Of a stretch of DNA of 64,000 bases, positions 35,652-48,960 are shown in pieces. Source of the stretch: Circinella umbellata (taxonomy: Eukaryota > Mucoromycota > Mucoromycetes > Mucorales > Lichtheimiaceae). The notes under the pieces were generated by a model that was not told the DNA's origin, ran no database searches, and saw only the letters and a list, made by a program, of their open reading frames with translations. The DNA lies in NCBI GenBank assembly GCA_025093555.1, contig JAIWNF010000039.1, forward strand, positions 467,162-531,161, given 5' to 3'. A program made the translations under genes and the position numbers. How positions within the stretch are numbered: the first letter of the stretch is position 1; the number at the start of each line of letters is the position of its first letter.

Positions 35652-38149
35652 TTTGGATTTTTTTTTTTGACCACGCACATTCCCTCCATTTTCTTTTTTT
35701 TTTTATTTTCTTTTCACGAAATGCCATTTGTTTGAACTAAATTATAAAAATATTACAGATCCCCATTATGTGAATTCGTGGTAGAATTTAAACACTTTCA
35801 GTTTTTTTGTAAAACTAAAGTGAACAAGTCTGGGGCAAAAAAATATATACTTGCCAATGGTGAGTGTTACTGAAATGAGTGAACCAGTTTTATTCTTATT
35901 GTTTCCAAGATATATATATATATATATATATTGAAGGTCTTATGACCCACAAATAATTTAACATCCTATTCTATGGTCAATGACGATATTATAATTCATA
36001 GAGTAATAATAGTATGTAACTTACCATTCTAATATTTAACGAAAATAGTTTACTCTTATTTTCACGTATATTTTGCTGACTGCGTAATTATATCCAGATA
36101 ACTATTATAATATTTATAATATTTTATAGTTATTAATAAAGAGGCACGGGTAACATGCAGCGAAGATGAGAAAAACAAAATTAATATTGTAATAGAATGA
36201 TAAATATATATGGGATTGAATATTTATAACTGTTTGAAACATGATAACAGTAATAATAGCCAGCTACGTATGTAATACTGTATGTAAGCATTTATATTGT
36301 TGAAGTGATCAATTATTACAATTATCGGATTATGTAAGAAAGGAGGGAAAATAAGTTTCAGATAAAATGTTTAATTTCTCCTGCTTATAATGCAGAATCG
36401 GCTATTTACTTATACTCTCTTTACTTTTCATAGTTTTTTTATTATCCGGCAAAAAACTATTCAGATACGTAATCTACACTTCACACACATTTGCAATACA
36501 TTAATGCTTTTATCTTGCTGTATATAGTATGGTCCATATTCAAAGTCAACGTACATCAGTTGATTGCTGCTTGCCCCATATGCATTAATGACTACGTGTC
36601 CTGCTGTTTTCTCTAAAAAAAGGCTCACGTACGTAAAGTATGTTAATATTATTCATTTGGTGTTCGCATGAGCTCGTGTTTATGTTTTTACTTTCTTTGT
36701 GAACATCTTTAGCTTGTCACTGTTACGTATAGCCGAAACAGCCCTCTTTAACAACAACTTCGGTTCAATATTACTGTACGAGACATGGACTAAATCGAAT
36801 TGATGAACATTATTATTTTCATATGGATCAACAAAAGTAAAAATTGATAATTTTTTTCACATTAAAATAAAGGGAAAGAAATGCTTCCAAAAATTCTTTC
36901 CGTATCAAAAATTGATGATAGATTATTTATAAAATGCGTTGTTATATATATATATTATTTAAAGAAAAGCTGGATTTTCTATCTACGAGGAATTTATTTC
37001 CGAGATATCATAATAATAGTTAGAATTCTCTTTATTTTTTCTTCAATTGCCCATTATCAATATAACATTTTCACTATAAAAAAGATTCAAATTACATCAT
37101 CATACTTTGAACAAAGCATTAAATCAGGTAGTCCGTAGTCGAAAAGTTTTTTTTGTGCAAGTCCAAATTCGATGAGAACGATAGAGTAACCTTCATCAAG
37201 AAACTTAAAAAAAGCTATACTGTAGTTATAATCCATTATTTGATACCATCTACATTAGGATAAATCAATGATAATCCACTTTTTTGTTTATCCTCTATCC
37301 ACATGTTACTATTATAAGTAAACAAATGTCTCTGTACTGTAACTGTTTCAAGCACATATATAGACGATGACATTGAATAGTAATGAGGCAGTATAGAAAA
37401 CTCTTTCGTAGTCAATATGTTGTATTATATAACAAGTTTTTTGAATGCATAATCAGTTGAACATCTCATGTAGACGACGTATTTTCTTACGATATTACAA
37501 CATTTGTTCTTTGATCCATATTAGATTATACATGAGATACCTTTATAACCAATGCTAAGGTCAAATTGCCAATAGCCAGATTAAATACTGGGAAAATGCA
37601 AGAAAATACAGAGAGAATTGACAGAAGCAGTGGTAGATATAAAATTAGATCGAGGATGTGCCTTATGGATCATATCATGAATGAATTCTGTCAATAGGGT
37701 TCACAACCGTATATTCCAATTTACTGAACAGGCAGCTGGAGAGTCATGATTTAATATTGACGTAAAGCTGTTAAACGCAAATTCCTTTCCCAGATAACAA
37801 AAAATCTTTTAAATGTAACGCAACAAGATTAATAGAAAACTTAACCTTCACTTTTACTAGGATCAACTTATCTTTAGAAAAAAATGATTTGATAAAAAGT
37901 ATGAAATTCGATCATAACTAATAAGTTACCTTATTGTATCACTCACAAATATTCATTGATTATTCTCTCTCCCACACCACCCTTGTTTCTTTCTTTCTTT
38001 CACCTTATTATCATACAGACAATGAAAACGTAATTCATACAAAATAAGAAAAAGAAAACTGAATAACCCATTATTTTGAAGTTGATTTTTTTAAATGCAA
38101 AATTTAGTATATGCAAAATAATACAATTTTTTTATTGTAAACGTCGCAT

Positions 38150-38992
38150 TTAAGCAATGGTAACTTCAACCTATTTAAAAGCAAAAACAAATAAAGAGAA
38201 ATACATTAATATTTATTTAATTGGGTATTTTTTTTTCACAAAACCACGATTCTCAAGCAAACAAAAGAAAACTTTTTTTTATATCTTACCTCAACTCCGG
38301 GTTCAATGGAGATGGAGGTGATTTGCTTGACGATCTCGGAAGGAGAGTGCAAGTCAATCAAACGCTTGTGAATTCTCATCTCGAACTTGTCGAAAGTTTC
38401 GGAACCGTTACCACAAGGAGACTTACGGGTGGTGATGCGAAGAACCTTGGTAGGAAGACGGACGGGACCCTTAACCTTAAGTTGCTTATCCTTAGCACGT
38501 TGGATAAGATCAGCAGAGACTGTTTTATTATTATATATAAGTTTTCGGTGAGCAAGCTTGAATTTTTTTGGGGGGGGGGTTAAAATCATCACTTACCCTT
38601 TTCAAGGTTCTTGACGTTGCGGGAAGTCAAGGTGATTCTGATACGGTGAATCCTATTAAACACAATAGAAAGGTAACGGATAGGTTGAAGGGGGAAAGGA
38701 TATACATAACGTGTTTTAATAAATAGGAAAAAAAATATTTTTTTTGATAACGTTTTTCACAAACTTGTAATAAGTTGATCAAAGCCACCCGAACCAACCC
38801 CCCAAAGAAAAAAGACTTTCAACTTACTTGACTTGGGCTTGTTCTTCCAAACCGGGCTTTTGGGCAGAGGACTTAGCCTATTTGAAAATAATCCATAATT
38901 ATTTTTAATATATTTTATATATTCAAATGTAATTCATTGCAAAGATGGGTTGATTTTAGATATGTTGGGTAGGTACGTACGACAGCAGACAT
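38150..38992 (-). CDS. RPS20: 40S ribosomal protein uS10 (S20)
   Basis: Small-subunit head protein uS10, predicted 122 residues (family about 119-121). Exons in transcript order: 38981-38992 (12 nt, MSAV), 38828-38877, 38597-38652, 38290-38519, 38150-38170 (VEVTIA plus stop). Diagnostic sequence: [57 protein letters not shown] and [20 protein letters not shown]. All introns are GT-AG. The intron after exon 3 holds a run of ten G on the plus strand (38570-38579), C10 in the transcript. It is divergent from mevalonate kinase, with 228 bp between the start codons. Confidence 0.97.
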
Positions 38993-39220
38993 GTTGAGAA
39001 TGCGAGAAAGAGGGAGTTTTCATGATTGCAGGTTGGAAATTTTTTTTTGTAGTGGTGTGACGATGAAAAAAATGAAATTTTAAATCGCAGCCAGGAACCA
39101 ACCTTCAATGTTGCCATGACAACCTGCTCGTTTTCTCACCTATTAATTACTGCTTGTTCACTCCTCACCTACCTTTTATTCTCTTTCTTTTTTCTTTATA
39201 CGAACCTTTTTTTTTAAGTA
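38993..39220. promoter_or_regulatory. Divergent promoter of uS10 and mevalonate kinase
   Basis: 228 bp between the two start codons must serve both genes. An X-box-like palindrome GTTGCCATGACAAC sits at 39110-39123, near the middle, one base off the ideal dyad. A pyrimidine tract lies on the mevalonate-kinase side (39170-39215). No clear TATA on either side. Confidence 0.55.
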
Positions 39221-40916
39221 ATGACTCAAACTGATAGACGAGTACTTATTTCAGCACCTGGAAAAGTTATTCTTTTTGGAGAACATGCTGTTGTACATAA
39301 AAAGGTAAAAACGTTTGCTATTGGCTTTTAGTTCTTCTTGGACCAAAAAATAACTGACTTTTTTTTTCTTCGAGATGACAGCTTGCTGTTGCCGCTTCAC
39401 TTGGTCTTCGAACCTATTTACATCTTGAAGAAAATGAAACTGGACAATGTCGATTACACCTTCCTGATGTTGACGTTGACTTAACATGGCCATTAACTGA
39501 ACTTTCTCTTGAAGTTGATCGCAAAGCTTTAGGTAATTATAATAATGGCGAAAACTCTCTCTCTTCGCGTCTCCCCTCCGTTTTGATATTAATTTATTCT
39601 CATATATGTGATTTAACACGATATGACGGGTGATAATATATCAAAGAACGAAAATATTAATTCTTGGAATAATAGATACGGATCACCCAGATAATATTCC
39701 TGAAGAAATTAAACAACAGTTTGAAAACTGGATGGGTGTCACAACAAAAGAAAACCAACAAAGAGCAGTACTTTCATTCCTTTACTTATTCTTTGTTCTT
39801 AAGACTGATAAACCAGCCTCTTTTGGTTTCACAATCAGTACTCGATCTACTCTTCCTGTCGGTGCAGGTCTTGGTAGTTCAGCTAGCTTTGCTTCATGTA
39901 TTAGTACAGCATTACTTGTTCTTTTTAATCATATCCCTATTGGTTTTACTCAGTCTGAAAAAAAAGAAAGTTATTTGGATACTATTAATCGATATGCTTA
40001 TAAAGCAGAACAAGTGATTCATGGTAACCCAAGTGGTCTTGATAATTCTGTTTGCGTTTTTGGTAAGTTGACTTTTTTTTTTCATAAATTATTGACAAAA
40101 GTCTCCTGTAATAATATAATGATTTTTCCCTCTTTCAAACCAAAAAAAACAAAAAAAAATAGGTGGTGCTTTATCATTCCGAAGAGGTGAACGATTTGTA
40201 CCATTAGAAGGTTTCCAATCGTTACAGTTATTATTGACAAATACCAAGGTTCCTCGTTCAACAAATGCATTAGTTGCCGGTGTAGGCGCTAAAAAAGAAA
40301 AATACCCAAATGTGATTAATCCTATTTTGGATTCAATTGATAATATTTCATTACGTTGTTGTGAAGCATTTAAATCCGGTAGTAAAGATGACCTTGCTCA
40401 AGAATTGGAGGTAAATACATATTTATAATATTTATATTCATAAATAAGAGGACTCACTATTATTGTTATTATTATCTTTCTTTATTATAGGATCTTGTTG
40501 ATATAAATCATTGTCTTTTACATGCACTTGGTGTTAGTCATTCTAGTTTAGAAAAAGTTCGAGTTATTACTGAAGAATTTGGAGTAAAAACTAAACTTAC
40601 TGGTGCAGGAGGTGGCGGCTGTGCATTGTCAGTTATTCGTGATGGTAAGGAGGTTTTTTTTTGCTATATTGCATAAAGAAAGAAAATGTAAAACCTGATT
40701 ATTAATTTTTTTTTTGCCCCTTACTTTTTTTTATTAGATGTAAATGTAGAGACAACGAATTTGGTAGCCAAAAAGCTAGCAGAAGAAGGATATGATTGTT
40801 ATCGCACATTATTAGGTGGTACTGGTGTTAACGCCGTTGTTTTAGGAGATGATTCTTTGGACCAAACTTGGTTATTGAATGCTGATCGTGAAACATTAGA
40901 ATCACACGCTATATAA
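39221..40916 (+). CDS. ERG12: Mevalonate kinase
   Basis: Phosphorylates mevalonate with ATP in the isoprenoid/ergosterol pathway; cytosolic GHMP kinase. Predicted 400 residues (yeast about 443, human about 396). Exons 39221-39304, 39382-39532, 39676-40062, 40163-40410, 40491-40644, 40738-40916, GT-AG and in frame. Three GHMP motifs: PGKVILFGEHAVVH (from residue 13), LPVGAGLGSSASFASCIS (ATP-binding loop, about 138-155) and KLTGAGGGGCALS (about 325-337). HGNPSGLDNSV and LLLTNTKVPRSTNALVAGV are further mevalonate-kinase hallmarks that separate it from phosphomevalonate and homoserine kinases. C-terminal GGTGV is typical. Confidence 0.97.
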
Positions 40917-41496
40917 TATTCCTCGCTCTCTCGCTCTTTTTTATCTTACAGTTATTAAATCTAATATAAATCATTCATATACACACTTATCTATAATATA
41001 CTACATTTTTTATTCTTATCGTTTTAATAATAGTTAATCATAAATTATAACCATAATAACTTTTTTTTAATACAGAGATTCTTGTCATATGTTCGATTAA
41101 GATTACGTAGTCTAAAACAATCGTTTATTTAGTTTTTTCCTTGCTCTGTACGTATGTACTGAATATAATACTGTATTTCTTTAACCTTAACCTGTGGTCT
41201 GTTTTATTAAACTTTTAATATTTACGTTGTCAATGGAAAGTCATATTAAATATTTAATTGTGTAAATATCTTCAATACAAGTAGTCATTAGATATTATTC
41301 GTGTTATTTATTATGATTGATAACAAAAAAAGAAAAATGAATGCATTAAATGCTTTGTAATATATACATTGAAATGGATGATATAAAAGTAAATGAATAA
41401 GTTGGTTTTTTCTAAAAGCTAATGATCGGATAACAACTATACCAGTAGTTAAGTTATAAAATTAATTTAGAAAAAGAAATACAATAGTATATAGAA
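40917..41496. other. Convergent intergenic region between ERG12 and TFC4
   Basis: AT-rich 3' flanks of two convergent genes; no gene, repeat array or RNA signature seen. Confidence 0.6.
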
Positions 41497-44400
41497 TTAT
41501 ACAGTACAATATTTTGCTAATAATAGTTTTGCAAGATGAGGTGCACCACTTGTTACATAGATTAAATGTAAATTATAAGCAGCCTCTTTTTTGAGATCAT
41601 CATCATCATCATAGTCATCCTCTTCCATCTTATTATCTTCATATTCTTCATCATATTCATATATACTATCAATACTTTCTTTAGAAATTTTGCCTTTTTC
41701 ATTTGTTGATGACATTGCCAATACTCGTTCATAATGAGGTACTGCCAAATGTGTCAAACCTAAAATCATATAATGAATCAGTTATTATCTTATAAAGATA
41801 TTATATATTCTAAATAATTAACTTACCAAGAAGATGAAATGCACGACCAAAATTATATTCAGTTTCTTGACAATATCCACGTAATTGTCGATATTTATTC
41901 AAAAAGTAAAAACCCTTTTTTAAATGTGAATTATTTAGTAATTATCGGGATAGAAATATTATTTTTAATATTTTTACCTGCATGATTTGAAAATGTCGAT
42001 TAGTTGTTCTTCGATTCATCGCACGCATGAATAGTGTAACTGCAAGTGTCAATGTATTAATTGGATCATTTGGTTCCAAAGCATAAGCACGCATTAAAAG
42101 TACTATAATTAAAAAAAGATAATTATTTAATATCCCCCTCCAATGTATTCTCATGTTTTTTTTTCAGTTTACTGTCAAAAAATAATTCATCCATATAAAA
42201 AATAAAGACTTACAACATGCACCATTAAAAGTTCTACCAATAGTTAATTGAAATCCAAACATATTCAAATGAAGAGGGATTGGTACTGTTGGTATTTCTT
42301 CACCGCGTTCACGCATCGAATGAACAGTTTGTCTATCTTGATCATCAGGTACTTCAAATAATTCATTGAAATTTAATTGAGCCATTGTAGCTGAAGGATC
42401 AGCCTCAATATCCATAATAGTATCATTCAGTGGCTTTGTTGGAACCCTTTTGTTATATGATTTTTTCTTGGATTTTTCAATTAAAGAGGTATCAATCAAA
42501 CGAACAGTACGCATCATATATTTCATATGATTAAATCCGGTGTATTGTAACAAAGCATTTGGACCACTTTATATATAAATATATATACATTAAAAATATT
42601 TAGTATTCAAAGTTACAGTAGTAAACTGCTCTTCTCTTCCTTTCTTTATATATATATACATAGCTATAATCTAAATAGCTTTCATTTACCTCTTGGTAGT
42701 AGCAAGCATTAAGTGATAAGGATATGGTTTAAATCGATCCACACTCATAAACCATCGTTGGACTTCATACTTGATAACATCATTGTTATTGATCAAGGCA
42801 CAACCTAAATTTTGAATATTAGTATTACTATATCCTTTTCATATTACACTAATTCTATCCTTTTTTCTGACGTACCAAGTAGTGCCAATTTGATTGCTTG
42901 CATTCTTTGTGGATCATGATAAAATACATTGGCTTCAGAAACTCTTTTCAATACATCATAGGCAGTTTCTGGCTGGGTCACTGCAAGCATATAACCATAC
43001 TAATAAGACAACATTAATTTTTAATAATGACAATCATCATTATGTTGTTAGGAAAAAAACAATGGTTCTTTCTTTTACCTTGATAAATAAATCACACCAT
43101 ACGTCAAAAGAAGCTCCTCTAAAAATGCTGCCAGAACGGAAAGCCTCATCTCTTTCGTCTTCATCCTTTCTACGTTGTACCTCTTCATCAGATTCATCTT
43201 CTTCATCGTTTTCAACTTTTGTATCTACACGACCACGCAAACGTCTTGCCATTTGATGTGCTTCACGATCCAATGAGCGTTTATCTTGTCGATGTAGTGT
43301 TCTATTAAAAAATCCAGTTTCAGTATAACGTCGTGACTAGATAAATGATAAATTAGTATATATACTAAAATTAAGATAATGCTATTTAAATCGCTGAGAA
43401 CGGTATTTCCCTGACATATACTTACTCGATTACTTGGATAAAATGCATTCGTACTAGAAAATTCATTATAAAGTTCTTGTGCGACATAAATATATTCACG
43501 CATAATTGGCTTGCTAGTTTCAATGACATTAGGAGCCAATAATGGATCCAATTCTGCAATTTTTGCAAAATTCATCATACAAAATCGATCTTTTTCTTCT
43601 TCTTGTCTTTTAAATTCATTTCGTCGTCGTCGATAATATTCAGCTTTTGAAATATGAACACCTGTTTCATCAAAAATAGATGCTTTTTCTCGTTGTGGTT
43701 TTTCATCTGTTGATGATTTTGTTATTCCTAACTCTTGATCTCTCTTTTGTCTTTCTTCTTCTTTCTTTTTACGTCGTACTTCTCTGGTTTTTTGCATGAC
43801 TATTAATTAAAATAATTAGTTGTTATTAAGATGATTAGATATATTATTTATCTTTTTTAATAACAGTACCATAATTAGCAAGTTCTAATGCATGCTCTTC
43901 TTTTCCTTGCTCTTCATAGATAGTTGCCAATGATAGCATGACATCCATATTTTCAGGTTGTTCTTCCAATACTATAAAATAATAATAATTGTTATTAAAG
44001 TTAAATTGATATTCACTTTCTCATCTTTTCATATGATACATACCATTGGAATAGAAAAGTGCTGCAGTTTCCAATTCACCTACTTGGTGATAACAATCGG
44101 CTGTTCGAATAAGTACATCAACTTCAATTTCCTAAATAATAATATAACATAACCCTTTAATAAACTTAATATTTAAAAACATTTAATCTATGCTCTCTGT
44201 GGAAAATTTTAGATACATTACATCAGATACATCAACAATCTTTTGAAAAACATTTAAAGCAGGTTCATAATGTCGTTTATCCATGTATGCAAAAGCAATA
44301 TCTTGATGTAAATCAGGATACGTTGTTGCTGGATAATCTAAAAGATATTGAAAATGTTTCTATAAAAGTTCGAAATTTAATAATCTTTCTCTTTCTTTCT

Positions 44401-45989
44401 TTCTTTTTCCTTTTTCCTTTTTCATAAAACCATTTCTATTTGAAAACTTACTGCTGCTGTTCGAACATCACCAAGATAAACACGACAAACACCCATTCTA
44501 ACACGTAATTCAATTGGAAAATCTGAACGCTCTTCATGTTCAGGATCTTCAAAATATTCTTGATCATTATCACCATAACTATCCCAATAGGTTTCATGTT
44601 GTCGATGTTGAACATATCGAATACCCGTTTTAATTGTTTCCAAAGATCGTCGATAATCATTTTGCATCAAATAAAGTTCACTTAACATATTAACTTCAGC
44701 ATATCCAAATCGATCAGTCAGTTCATCCTCCTCCTCCTGTCGTCGTTCTTCATCTTCATCTTCTTCTTTTTGAGTCGTATCTTTTTCCATATGATATTCA
44801 ACAGCCTTTTCATAAAGTTGAATGGCTTCTTTAACCATTCCTTTTCGTCGATATAATCTAACTAATTCATTAATAGCCTTGAAATGATGAGGTACTAATT
44901 CAAGAACTTGTAAAAACCCTTCAATGGCTTCATTCTCACGTCCCATTTCTTTATAAATATAACTTCGATCCCAAAGTGCATCTAAATCTGTTGGATCAAC
45001 TACTAATGCTTTTGTAAAACAGTAAATAGCTTGTTGATTTGCATTTACATTGCTAAAAAAGGTGGGGGGTTATATAGGATTAATATCTTGCACAATGAAA
45101 ATAATGCATGAATAGGATAAACAATTACACGGCAAAGAGGAAGAGAATAGTTAATTTACATAGATTTTACACCAAGTTCTTTCCATAAAAGTGAATCACT
45201 TTGATTCATATGTGCTGCAACCATACGTAATTGAAGTGCTTTATCATGATGACCCATTTCTTCATGTACCAAACCCAATGTATTCCAGGCTTGATGAACG
45301 TTTGGATATTTCGTAATAAGATTTTGTAAAAAATCAATGGCTTTACCATAATCTTGTGAAATATATAATAAATTTGCTTCACCCAATAATTCTTTTACTT
45401 CAGGTGCTAATCGTTCTTCTCCTTGTAAAATTCGTCGTTTACTACCATGTCGAGTTTTACCGATACCCTTGGTAACAATAAGGTTATCTTCAAAATCTTC
45501 GAAATCTCGTGCTAATTCGTCAAGATCACCTGTTTTTAATTGTGTTCGTTTTTCTTTTGTACTATTCAATAATTGACTATATAATACAATTTAAAAATGA
45601 ATAAAGAAATTGTATAAGTATGTCGTTTTTAATTGAACCATTTCTTTTTTTTTAAAAAAAAAACGCGTTGTGTTGTTCTCGTTGTCGATGCTGTTGTTCA
45701 TAAAAAAAATTCATTTGTTTTTTTTTCTGTTTAATAAGCATATTAAAATGAATACTTGCGTAATTTCGTCGTCCACATTATCGTCCCAATCTTCTTCTTC
45801 TTCTTCTCCTTCAGATTCTTTTTCGTCATTTTCCATAATATCGTCTTCATTATCTTTAAATGCTTCTTCTATATCGTCTAGATCCATTAGATCTGTGCCT
45901 GAACCATATAACATTTTTTCAAGAAGTTTATCAGTATCTCGACCAGCACCTCTTGATCGTGACGATCCTTCTTTAGAACTTTCTGCCAT
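41497..45989 (-). CDS. TFC4: TFIIIC TPR subunit (Tfc4/TFIIIC102 homologue)
   Basis: Subunit of RNA polymerase III factor TFIIIC that recruits TFIIIB at tRNA and 5S genes. About 1,110 residues (yeast about 1,025). Exons in transcript order: 45756-45989, 45665-45726, 45160-45576, 44452-45052, 44222-44359, 44044-44131, 43870-43971, 43426-43799, 43079-43336, 42876-42999, 42690-42804, 42214-42566, 41978-42102, 41827-41914, 41497-41759. An acidic N-terminus (ESEGEEEEEDWDD) is followed by TPR units: LLGEANLLYISQDYGKAIDF, HQAWNTLGLVHEEMGHHDKA, LWDRSYIYKEMGRENEAIEG and INELVRLYRRKGMVKEAIQL. An acidic insert (EDEDEERRQEEEDE) follows, then more TPRs. The first junctions are uncertain: as drawn the first intron is only 29 nt; using an alternative GTGGAC donor gives 50 nt and removes seven residues. 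The second intron uses a poor GTTTTT donor. The rest is consistent. Confidence 0.9.
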
Positions 45990-46640
45990 GTGTATATATT
46001 TATATTCGTATTATTATTAAAAGAAAAAAAGTGGAGAGAAATATAATAGCAGGAATATTTTTAAAGTGAATGAATTTATTTATTGAACGGAGAAACAAAA
46101 TTGTTAAAGATATTTTGATTTTGTAATTAAAATGAAAGAAATGGATAAAGTATAATAAGGATGTATGCTATACGGAGAGTTATACGTTGAAGTTATATGT
46201 TTTACTAGTGCAAAATTTAACTGAGCACATGCTACAACAGCTTCTTAGTCTCAGGGGACAATTAGTGTACGTAAGAATAAAATAAGAAAGTCGAAATCTT
46301 GAAACTGGGGAGATAAGGAACGTGTTAAAAAGTAATTTGAAGTGCTTGGTGTTTTTTGACGTACGTATATCTTCAAAAAAGCTGTACTTGGTGTGGTTGG
46401 AAATTTAATCCATTGGAGCAAAGACAGACCAAGTTGATTTTTTGGTGTACAATGGCGACATTTGTTCGAGTAATTCTACATATGTATGCGGAAGGATTAT
46501 CAGATAGAATAACACTTACTTTCATGCCTATGATAAAATTATATATGTGTAGATTAATATTATATGATATATCAATGTGATTTCATGCCTTGTAAACATC
46601 TATGAACGATAAACTTTACCATTGTAATATCCCGGTTGCA
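45990..46640. other. Intergenic: TFC4 promoter side
   Basis: Upstream flank of TFC4 (minus strand). AT-rich, with no supported gene. The plus-strand open frame 46356-46580 shows no domain or splice support. Confidence 0.5.
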
Positions 46641-48420
46641 GTTACTGTAGACCTGTCTTTTCGCACATCTTCATCTGTCAAAATCCCATTTTTGTTTTTA
46701 CTATGCTTTCGACACCACTTTTTGCACACACCCCGATTTTTGCACTACTTGCAATCCAGACCCTACTTGTGCAGACAGCCGGTCAAACTCTATTACAATA
46801 TCTGTTGATAGTATCGCTAAAATACTATCAATATCCAAAACACATCTCATAACTTTAAGAGCTTTCGGTAGCTTTAAGTCTCTTTCACACATCATCTTCG
46901 CATTATTTGGACTCTGTTCTTCTCCCGCTTCACCTCTTCCGACTTCAATTCTTTTTTCTTCTAATTATCATGTCGAGGTGGCGTACCATTTTTTTCTTTC
47001 CAAATCACTACGACCTTGAGAATACGGCTTAGGTTCTTTCTTGTTGATGATCGAATATTGTTTTTTTTTTCAATAGATTATTACAATAGATAGTTAATGC
47101 TACTACCGATAATTTACTTTTTAGCAATCAAATTTACCAAGAAACGTTAACGTTTGGTAAGCGTCAAATGGTTTATCTACCATTGACCAGACTAGTCCAA
47201 TAATCCATGCTTTACTATGGTCTTCAGAATCCACATCCTCTGCTTGCATTTCATGTACTCTATATCAGTTATTACTTATATTAAAATTATCATAAGTATA
47301 TTAAACTAAACTTAATATTGAACTTACATGCTATGTATTAAAGATATCCTTTAATCGAACATAGAACTTTCTCCGTGAATGAATGAATGATCCCGTGACT
47401 GTCGATCAACAAAGACGATGCCATGGGCTTGTTGGAATTTTTTTCCTCTATAGAAACATGTGTATGCATACGTAACCAGTATGAGCTAACCTCCCAAGCA
47501 GCTATCAAGCATTTAATTCCCAGCTTCAATTTATGACTTGAAGTATCCGAACAATTCATCCAGCATTAAAAAAGTAGTTTTTTTCTTACATGTATATTTC
47601 CAAGCATCACAAACAGCTTAATAGTCTACCATTAGACTAATGATATCCTATTGATATCCTGCTGATAAGTTTGTAATATCTAATATATTTACTACATGTA
47701 ATATCATAGTAAGTTATAGTTAAGCGATGCACGTAACACCTATATATTTAAAAAGACTTACTGTTCCTTCTCCAAGTCCTTGGCACAATGGTAAAGTATG
47801 ATTTCAACATAGCGACCGCTACATTCAAGTCGCCATGTAGAGCAAATCACTCTTTAGAATGCATCTTTAAACTCTTCGAGGTTCAACAGTTGTCTATTTT
47901 CTTTTGATTTTTCTATTGGGAATGTATACAAAAACTATAAATGGTAAGGTTTACAACATACTTATACGCTTTATGTTTATATACTCACCTTTGTCTTGGG
48001 ACCTTTTAGGGTTATTTAACTTGGGCATTGAGCTTGTAAGAAGCTTGACACCAGCTTTTAACCTGGTCTTTGTCACTAATGATATTGAAACTACTCCCAC
48101 TCTCATTCTCACTTTCAGCATTACTTTTATATAAATTATAGTGAACAATAGGTTTATATAAGGAGCTTTGCGGATAAAGTATGAAATTCTACTTACAAAT
48201 CTCGAACAGACCTACTTCGTCTCAATATTTTTCCTCCATTCAAACCGAACTCCCTTGTCATTCGCATGCCATCGGCTGATAACTGGGCTTTAAAACTGCC
48301 TCTTCAATTTCAAATTCTTTTTGTGCCCAATCCATCTGCTCTTCCACAGATCCCTTCCAAGACTTATATGGTGACAATATATTTGATGCTTTCAATAAGT
48401 GAGGGCCTGTACCAGTTTAG
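46641..48420 (-). pseudogene. Decayed paralogue of the gene at 50203-52210 (Mucoromycota-type family)
   Basis: Minus-strand coding fragments in order: ASNILSPYKSWKGSVEEQMD (about 48390-48330), a +1 shift, LSADGMRMTREFGLNGGKIL and RSRSVRDL to a GTAAG donor (about 48280-48195), acidic NAESENESGSSFNI (about 48120), TWRLECSGRYVEIILYHCAK (about 47845-47785), VHEMQAEDVDSEDHSKAWII and GLVWSMVDKPFDAYQTLTFLG (about 47265-47135), RKKMVRHLDMIIRR (about 47000), and IEVGRGEAGEEQSPN...CERDLKLPKALKVMR (about 46950-46840). The TWRLECSGRYVEIILYH block matches VWRLESGRIVEEVMLHYALS of the gene at 50.2-52.2 kb, so they are homologues. At least one in-frame TAA (near 47850) and shifts near 48285 and 46955 argue for a pseudogene. 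C-terminal limits are uncertain. Confidence 0.55.
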
Positions 48421-48960
48421 CCAAATACCAGTTTAACTTTTGCGAGTTAACTGCGAGAGTTATTTAGAGCATACATAGTGGAAGATAAATTTTAATTAGA
48501 TTAAGATGAACAAGATAAAAAAAAATGACAGTTCATATAATGTAGTTAACTGCTTAATATAGTCTTGCTACTATGGGCTTACCCTATAATGATAAAGATG
48601 ATAATACGTTCATGAAACATTGACAATGAACTGGAGAGTCGATCAATAATGAATTCACAACAAAGTGTGGTGTATTAATAATATATCATAGAAGGCGATC
48701 AGCAGTTAAATGAATATGTAGAAATGAATTATACTACCAGGTCAAAAAGAAAAAAAATTAATCGATTTCCTAATCGGTAATTGTATTGAGTTGTATTTTT
48801 TTAATAGTAGAAAAACTGTGACGTAATTTTTAATTCCATTGAGCAAAGAAGGCTCGTTCTTCACAATGAAAAACTATGACTCTCTGATATGGATTATTAA
48901 CATTACAAGTTTAGATTCCACTTTTCGTTGAATGTATTTTTTTTTTCAAGTGGTTTATAG
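48421..48960. other. Intergenic, nothing recognised
   Basis: AT-rich DNA between the pseudogene and the hairpin satellite. No open frame, repeat or RNA gene identified. Confidence 0.5.

Larger units (their letters stand above)
33343..38149. other. Gene desert of 4.8 kb with promoter-like and hairpin signals
   Basis: No convincing protein gene. Contents reported separately: an X-box-like palindrome (34941-34953), a TATA box and 230-bp hairpin (35192-35488), and ACGCGT boxes flanking a TATA (35626-35651). Simple repeats include poly-A runs at 33666-33681 and 34830-34847 and a (TA)n run at about 35911-35930. The open frame at 36881-37138 is AT-rich and unsupported. The last 100 bases are the uS10 3' flank. 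Confidence 0.5.

Noticed and set aside
36881..37138. 85-codon frame in the gene desert
   Set aside because: Ile/Tyr/Lys-rich composition expected from AT-rich DNA; no promoter or homology signal.
47775..47850. tRNA-like TGGCACAATGGTAAAG near an ACATTCAAGTC box
   Set aside because: No cloverleaf or proper B box; the stretch is the antisense of a coding block (TWRLECSGRYVEIILYH) of the pseudogene.
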